A DNA stretch of 8,554 nt from an uncultured Oscillospiraceae bacterium (lineage in GTDB: Bacteria; Bacillota; Clostridia; Oscillospirales; Oscillospiraceae): contig CAADUW010000054.1 of the NCBI GenBank assembly GCA_900752285.1, positions 1 through 8,554 of the forward strand, written 5' to 3'. Numbering within the stretch: the first letter of the stretch is position 1; the number at the start of each line of letters is the position of its first letter. A program made the translations under genes and the position numbers. Of the stretch, positions 6,714 to 8,554 are shown piece after piece. The notes below the pieces were generated by a model, which saw nothing but the letters and a program-made list of their open reading frames with translations, did no database searches and was not told the DNA's origin.

Positions 6714-7555
6714 TGGAGCGCCTCCTTCCAGTCAAGGATCACGGGGATCAGCAGCAGGCAGCAGTATGCCCCAAAGCCCCAGTCAAGGGGCGGAATCTTC
6801 ATGACCGGGGTAAAGCTTGCGCCTGTGCCGCCGCACAGAAGCACCGCCCCGAAAAGCGCCCCCGTAAGCACCAACAGGAAAACATCCTGCCCCGTCAGCC
6901 GGTAGAGCCGGAAACTGGTGCGTTTGGCCGCCCCGTAGCCCCGGGCGCGCATGGAATCGGCAGTGATAATGCTGCCCTCCAGTGCCCAGCTTGTCAGAGC
7001 CGAAAGCACCGTCATGCCGCTTTGCAGCTTGCTTTTGAGCGATGAAGATTGCTCGGCCCCCATGCCGATGGCGCGCCGGGCGTCCAGAATCTGTCCGGTT
7101 TTCCGGGTGAAGGCAGGGATCAGCCGCAGGATCATCACCAGCAGCAGGGAAAGGGAAGGCAGGAGGCTTCCAAAAAGGGCCGTGAATTTATCGCTGGTCA
7201 GCACCTCGCTGTAGCAGCCGAACCAGATGAGCATGACAAGAAAAATGCCCCCCAACGCCAGTCCGTAGCTCAGCGCCTCCAGCGTATAGGGCTTTCCCAT
7301 GCACAAAAAGAGAATATGCTTGCCCCGATGATTCAGGAGGGGGTTCAGCAGCGCTGTCAGAACCGGCAGCGGAAGCATGGACAGCACCCGCAGAAGTCCC
7401 TTTCTCCCAAACAGGATGCAGGTATACAGCGTTCCGCACAGAACGCTTGCCAGAATATACGCCGGATGCTGGAACACCATCCCGCAGCCAATGGCAGCCA
7501 CAAAATAGGAAAAGCACACAGCCGGATGGCACCGGGAAAACGCGTCACGCTCCAT
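6686..7555 (-). CDS. ecfT: ECF transporter transmembrane (T) component, CbiQ/EcfT family
   Basis: The 289-residue membrane protein couples ATP hydrolysis by EcfA to the S subunit. It has several hydrophobic helices (about 12-50, 57-72, 95-117, 127-147, 225-241 and 257-276). The two cytoplasmic coupling motifs of the family are visible: DARRAIGMG (158-166) and ADSMRARGYG (199-208), which contains the Ala-Arg-Gly signature. It is the first gene after the riboswitch leader. The ATG at 7555 has AAGGAG nine bases upstream (7565-7570). Family assignment is firm; specificity comes from the S subunit. As a dedicated rather than shared T component (it sits beside its own A and S genes), this would be a group I type ECF system. 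Confidence 0.9.
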   Translation of the reverse strand: MERDAFSRCHPAVCFSYFVAAIGCGMVFQHPAYILASVLCGTLYTCILFGRKGLLRVLSMLPLPVLTALLNPLLNHRGKHILFLCMGKPYTLEALSYGLALGGIFLVMLIWFGCYSEVLTSDKFTALFGSLLPSLSLLLVMILRLIPAFTRKTGQILDARRAIGMGAEQSSSLKSKLQSGMTVLSALTSWALEGSIITADSMRARGYGAAKRTSFRLYRLTGQDVFLLVLTGALFGAVLLCGGTGASFTPVMKIPPLDWGFGAYCCLLLIPVILDWKEALQWRISISKI

Positions 7556-7570
7556 GGAGCACTGCTCCTT
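7556..7570 (-). promoter_or_regulatory. ecfT ribosome binding site within a small hairpin
   Basis: The Shine-Dalgarno AAGGAG is at 7565-7570. Its GGAGC (7564-7568) can pair with GCTCC (7556-7560) across a three-base loop, just before the ATG. This would partly hide the ribosome site. The stem has only five pairs, so regulation by it is a suggestion. Confidence 0.4.
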
Positions 7571-7590
7571 TCTGAATGGAAAAATATGGG

Positions 7591-7630
7591 TTGACAGTTA
7601 CGGAGTTCCTTCGGAACACTCCGCTGTCAA
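7591..7630. repeat. Long hairpin in the operon leader
   Basis: The 40-base segment folds back on itself: TTGACAG (7591-7597) with CTGTCAA (7624-7630), then CGGA with TCCG, then GTTCC with GGAAC around a three-base TTC loop, with only TTA and AC bulges. It lies between the riboswitch terminator and the first gene, so it would be in every full-length transcript. On the minus strand the following T-rich stretch (ATATTTTTCC) begins several bases beyond the stem, so it is a poor terminator. It could be an mRNA-stabilising 5' structure or a repeat copy. Confidence 0.6.
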
Positions 7631-7656
7631 CGTCCGAAATTCAGATTTCAGGCAAC

Positions 7657-7680
7657 AAAAAATCCCCCGGCAACGGGGGA
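7657..7680 (-). terminator. Intrinsic terminator of the cobalamin riboswitch
   Basis: On the minus strand TCCCC and GGGGA, with further C-G pairs between them, form a GC-rich hairpin at 7663-7680 directly followed by six T (7657-7662). It lies 44 bases past the aptamer and before the first gene, the standard place for premature termination when ligand is bound. A competing pairing is visible: minus-strand CCGGGGA (7698-7704) can pair with the terminator's 5' arm TCCCCCG (7674-7680) with one bulge. A second one is AAATCTCC, the 3' side of aptamer helix P1 (7724-7731), with GGGGATTT (7695-7702). Confidence 0.85.
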
Positions 7681-7723
7681 AACAGGCGGAAGGCAAATCC
7701 CCGGACTGTCCCCAAGAGTCTGT

Positions 7724-7880
7724 GGAGATTTCCCGTATTCCGACTCCGGGCGCCGGATAAGCCGGGGCCTTCTCAGGGAATCTCCCCCAATGGCTCCGGC
7801 GGCAACATGCCCGTCTACGGCGGCTTGGTACCGCTGGGATTGACCCATTCCGGGGATCCGGCACATGCCGCCGAATCTTC
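7724..7880 (-). promoter_or_regulatory. Cobalamin riboswitch
   Basis: Reading the minus strand, the conserved parts occur in the right order. Closing helix P1 is AGATT (7874-7878) with AATCT (7726-7730). Next comes an AATGGG segment, then a GCGG-TACCAAG-CCGC hairpin (7820-7834) like the conserved GGTG-AA-TCC arm. It is followed by GACGGGCATGTTGCC, resembling the GTCCCGC-ACTGT core. A GCCATTG...GAGAAGGC arm (7767-7796) matches GCCACTG...GGAAGGC, and the B12 box GGAGTCGGAATACGGG lies at about 7732-7747. It controls a cobalamin uptake and assembly operon and is followed by a terminator, so high cobalamin should switch the genes off. Some core bases differ from the consensus, so the subclass and ligand (adenosyl- or hydroxo-cobalamin) are open. 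Confidence 0.85.
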
Positions 7881-7884
7881 TGAT

Positions 7885-7913
7885 ATTATACCCTTTCCGG
7901 CAGGAAAATGCAA
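7885..7913 (-). promoter_or_regulatory. Promoter of the riboswitch-cob operon
   Basis: On the minus strand TATAAT (7885-7890) is a perfect -10 box. TTGCAT (7908-7913) at a 17-base spacing is a partial -35 box. The predicted transcription start near 7878-7880 falls at the first bases of the riboswitch P1 helix, which supports both calls. Confidence 0.75.
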
Positions 7914-8153
7914 GGAAAAGAAAAATTGCGTTTGAAAAGCAGATGGTTGTTTCGCTTCGTGCGACTGAGAAGGGCATTCCAACACGGTGTTATTCCGAGC
8001 CATTCCCCGATTACGGGTCATTCCGGGGCGGTGCGCTTAAGTGCCGTGGGAATCTCCCCGTTGAATGGGACAGGGGAACGATGGCTGCCCATGCTTTGCT
8101 CGTAAATCGGTGAGATTTTGGGCGCGGGTCGGTACGCAGTACCTTTCATCCGG

Positions 8154-8247
8154 GAGATTCTCACGCCAGTGACATCGGTCACTGGCTCAGAATGACGCTT
8201 GTCGGAGAAGATTGCCACGCCGGGAAAGAGGACCGGCTTGGAATGAC
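8154..8247. repeat. Two tandem diverged stem-loop repeat units
   Basis: Unit A (8154-8196) and unit B (8207-8247) share the flanks GATT-(C/G)-(T/C)-CACGCC on the left and GGCT-(C/T)-(A/G)-GAATGAC on the right, and both continue into a C(G/T)(C/T)TGTC(C)GGA-like tail. The centres differ. Unit A has a perfect 9-bp stem, GCCAGTGAC / GTCACTGGC with loop ATCG (8165-8186), while unit B has a weaker GCCGG / CCGGC stem. The frame GAGATTC...GAATGAC resembles a widespread class of bacterial intergenic repeats of the form GAATCT...ATTC/GTCATTCTGAG. A degenerate third unit may start at 8112. Confidence 0.55.
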
Positions 8248-8315
8248 ACGCTGTCCGGAATGCATGCCGTCAACTTTCGATTCCCGACATTTCCCACTGC
8301 CGCCATAATATCCAA

Positions 8316-8345
8316 AGCCGCCGGAACCAGTCGATTCCGGCGGCT
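8316..8345. repeat. Perfect 11-bp inverted repeat, loop of 8
   Basis: AGCCGCCGGAA (8316-8326) pairs exactly with TTCCGGCGGCT (8335-8345). It is the first of five closely spaced perfect inverted repeats. No T-run follows directly, so it is not by itself a terminator. Confidence 0.7.
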
Positions 8346-8353
8346 CCGAGACT

Positions 8354-8382
8354 GTCAAAAAAGGGCTTTGCCCTTTTTTGAC
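8354..8382. terminator. Bidirectional intrinsic terminator-like hairpin
   Basis: GTCAAAAAAGGGC (8354-8366) and GCCCTTTTTTGAC (8370-8382) form a perfect 13-bp stem with a TTT loop. The GC core is followed by six T on both strands. It could stop transcripts arriving from the right on the minus strand before the cob promoter, or transcripts from the left on the plus strand. Confidence 0.65.
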
Positions 8383-8408
8383 AAAAGGATTGCAGTCTGC
8401 CGCGCGCA

Positions 8409-8437
8409 CGTCTTGTCCGTTGTAAGCGGACAAGACG
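8409..8437. repeat. Perfect 11-bp inverted repeat, loop of 7
   Basis: CGTCTTGTCCG (8409-8419) pairs exactly with CGGACAAGACG (8427-8437). There is no adjacent T-run. The short direct repeat TTGCAG(T/C)CTG occurs on both sides (about 8390 and 8444), which suggests that this hairpin sits inside a larger repeated unit. Confidence 0.65.
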
Positions 8438-8458
8438 CACACTTGCAGCCTGAGTTGT

Positions 8459-8491
8459 ATTTTCTGTCAGGTACACGCCCCGACAGAAAAT
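8459..8491. repeat. Perfect 10-bp inverted repeat, loop of 13
   Basis: ATTTTCTGTC (8459-8468) pairs exactly with GACAGAAAAT (8482-8491). GG and CC inside the loop could extend it. On the plus strand the 3' arm ends in A, so it is not a terminator in that direction. Confidence 0.65.
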
Positions 8492-8503
8492 GATCAAAAT
8501 CCC

Positions 8504-8525
8504 TTTGCCGCCTGCAGGCGGCAAA
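8504..8525. repeat. Perfect 22-bp palindrome without spacer
   Basis: TTTGCCGCCTG (8504-8514) is followed immediately by its reverse complement CAGGCGGCAAA (8515-8525). As DNA this is a dyad-symmetric site that a dimeric protein could bind; as RNA it would form a hairpin with a small forced loop. Shortly after it, CTTTTTTGACA (8536-8546) repeats the sequence at 8373-8383. Confidence 0.65.
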
Positions 8526-8554
8526 CTCTGCGAGGCTTTTTTGACACGCTGAAA

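Larger units (their letters stand above)
7914..8554. other. Gene-free, repeat-rich flank
   Basis: No reading frame here has a convincing start, ribosome site or recognisable protein motif on either strand. The frames that stay open run through hairpins and repeats and are arginine/proline-rich, as chance frames in GC-rich DNA are. The left part (7914-8153) contains scattered CATTCC/ATTCCG words and small stems such as AACACGGTGTT (7981-7991) and GGTAC-GCA-GTACC (8131-8143). The right part holds the tandem units and palindromes listed separately. No RNA gene was recognised. Confidence 0.6.

Noticed and set aside
4989..6905. A very long (638-codon) plus-strand open frame opposite the ATPase gene
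   Set aside because: It is the antisense shadow of ecfA, which has every ABC ATPase motif; the plus frame is rich in Gln, Arg, Pro and His and shows no family motif.
7576..7935. A 119-codon plus-strand open frame across the leader
   Set aside because: It runs antisense through the terminator, riboswitch and promoter, whose structures explain the sequence, and its protein resembles no family I know.
8212..8493. A 93-codon plus-strand open frame in the right flank
   Set aside because: It passes through a repeat unit and three perfect hairpins, and its composition is explained by these repeats; no convincing ribosome site was seen.
8154..8525. A CRISPR array as explanation for the repeated elements
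   Set aside because: Only two similar units exist, they diverge, and the variable part is a self-complementary stem rather than a spacer; the later palindromes differ from one another and no cas gene is present.

Overview
The window holds one minus-strand operon for corrinoid uptake and lower-ligand (nucleotide-loop) assembly. It is read from about 7880 down to 188 and sits between two gene-free flanks rich in inverted repeats. The base composition is GC-rich, Shine-Dalgarno sequences are strong (AAAGGAGG type), an ECF-type vitamin transporter is present, and cobalamin control is by riboswitch plus intrinsic terminator. Together these suggest a GC-rich member of the Firmicutes class Clostridia, for example an Oscillospiraceae/Ruminococcaceae-like gut anaerobe. 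That placement is inference from gene content and style, not from a marker gene.

Layout in transcription order (minus strand): a sigma-70-type promoter (7885-7913); a cobalamin riboswitch (about 7724-7880); an intrinsic terminator (7657-7680); a long hairpin in the leader (7591-7630); then nine genes. These are EcfT membrane subunit (6686-7555), fused double ATPase EcfA (5055-6713), ECF substrate-binding subunit (4342-5058), a xylose-isomerase-like TIM-barrel protein of unassigned function (3573-4340), CobT (2395-3471), CobU (1841-2398), CobS (1116-1856), a short CobU-like protein with an altered P-loop (727-1101) and a CobC-type histidine phosphatase (188-730). Most junctions overlap (ATGA, GTGA, or 16-28 nt). 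Only the 101-nt gap before cobT is sizeable, so the genes look like a single transcription unit.

How the genes fit together: the ECF transporter (T + fused A + S) would import a corrinoid or its precursor. CobU would phosphorylate and guanylylate (adenosyl)cobinamide. CobT would make alpha-ribazole phosphate from a base such as dimethylbenzimidazole, CobS would join the two halves, and CobC would remove the phosphate. No corrin-ring genes, no CbiB/CobD and no corrinoid adenosyltransferase lie in the window, so this is a salvage/remodelling locus rather than de novo synthesis. The TIM-barrel protein and the short CobU-like protein are the two members whose chemistry is not accounted for.

The right flank (7914-8554) shows no convincing gene. 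It carries two diverged tandem stem-loop units (8154-8247), then five closely spaced perfect inverted repeats (8316-8525), one of which looks like a bidirectional terminator. The left flank (1-187) carries a nested inverted repeat (11-93) and a second stem (119-152), and no clear terminator for the operon was found there.
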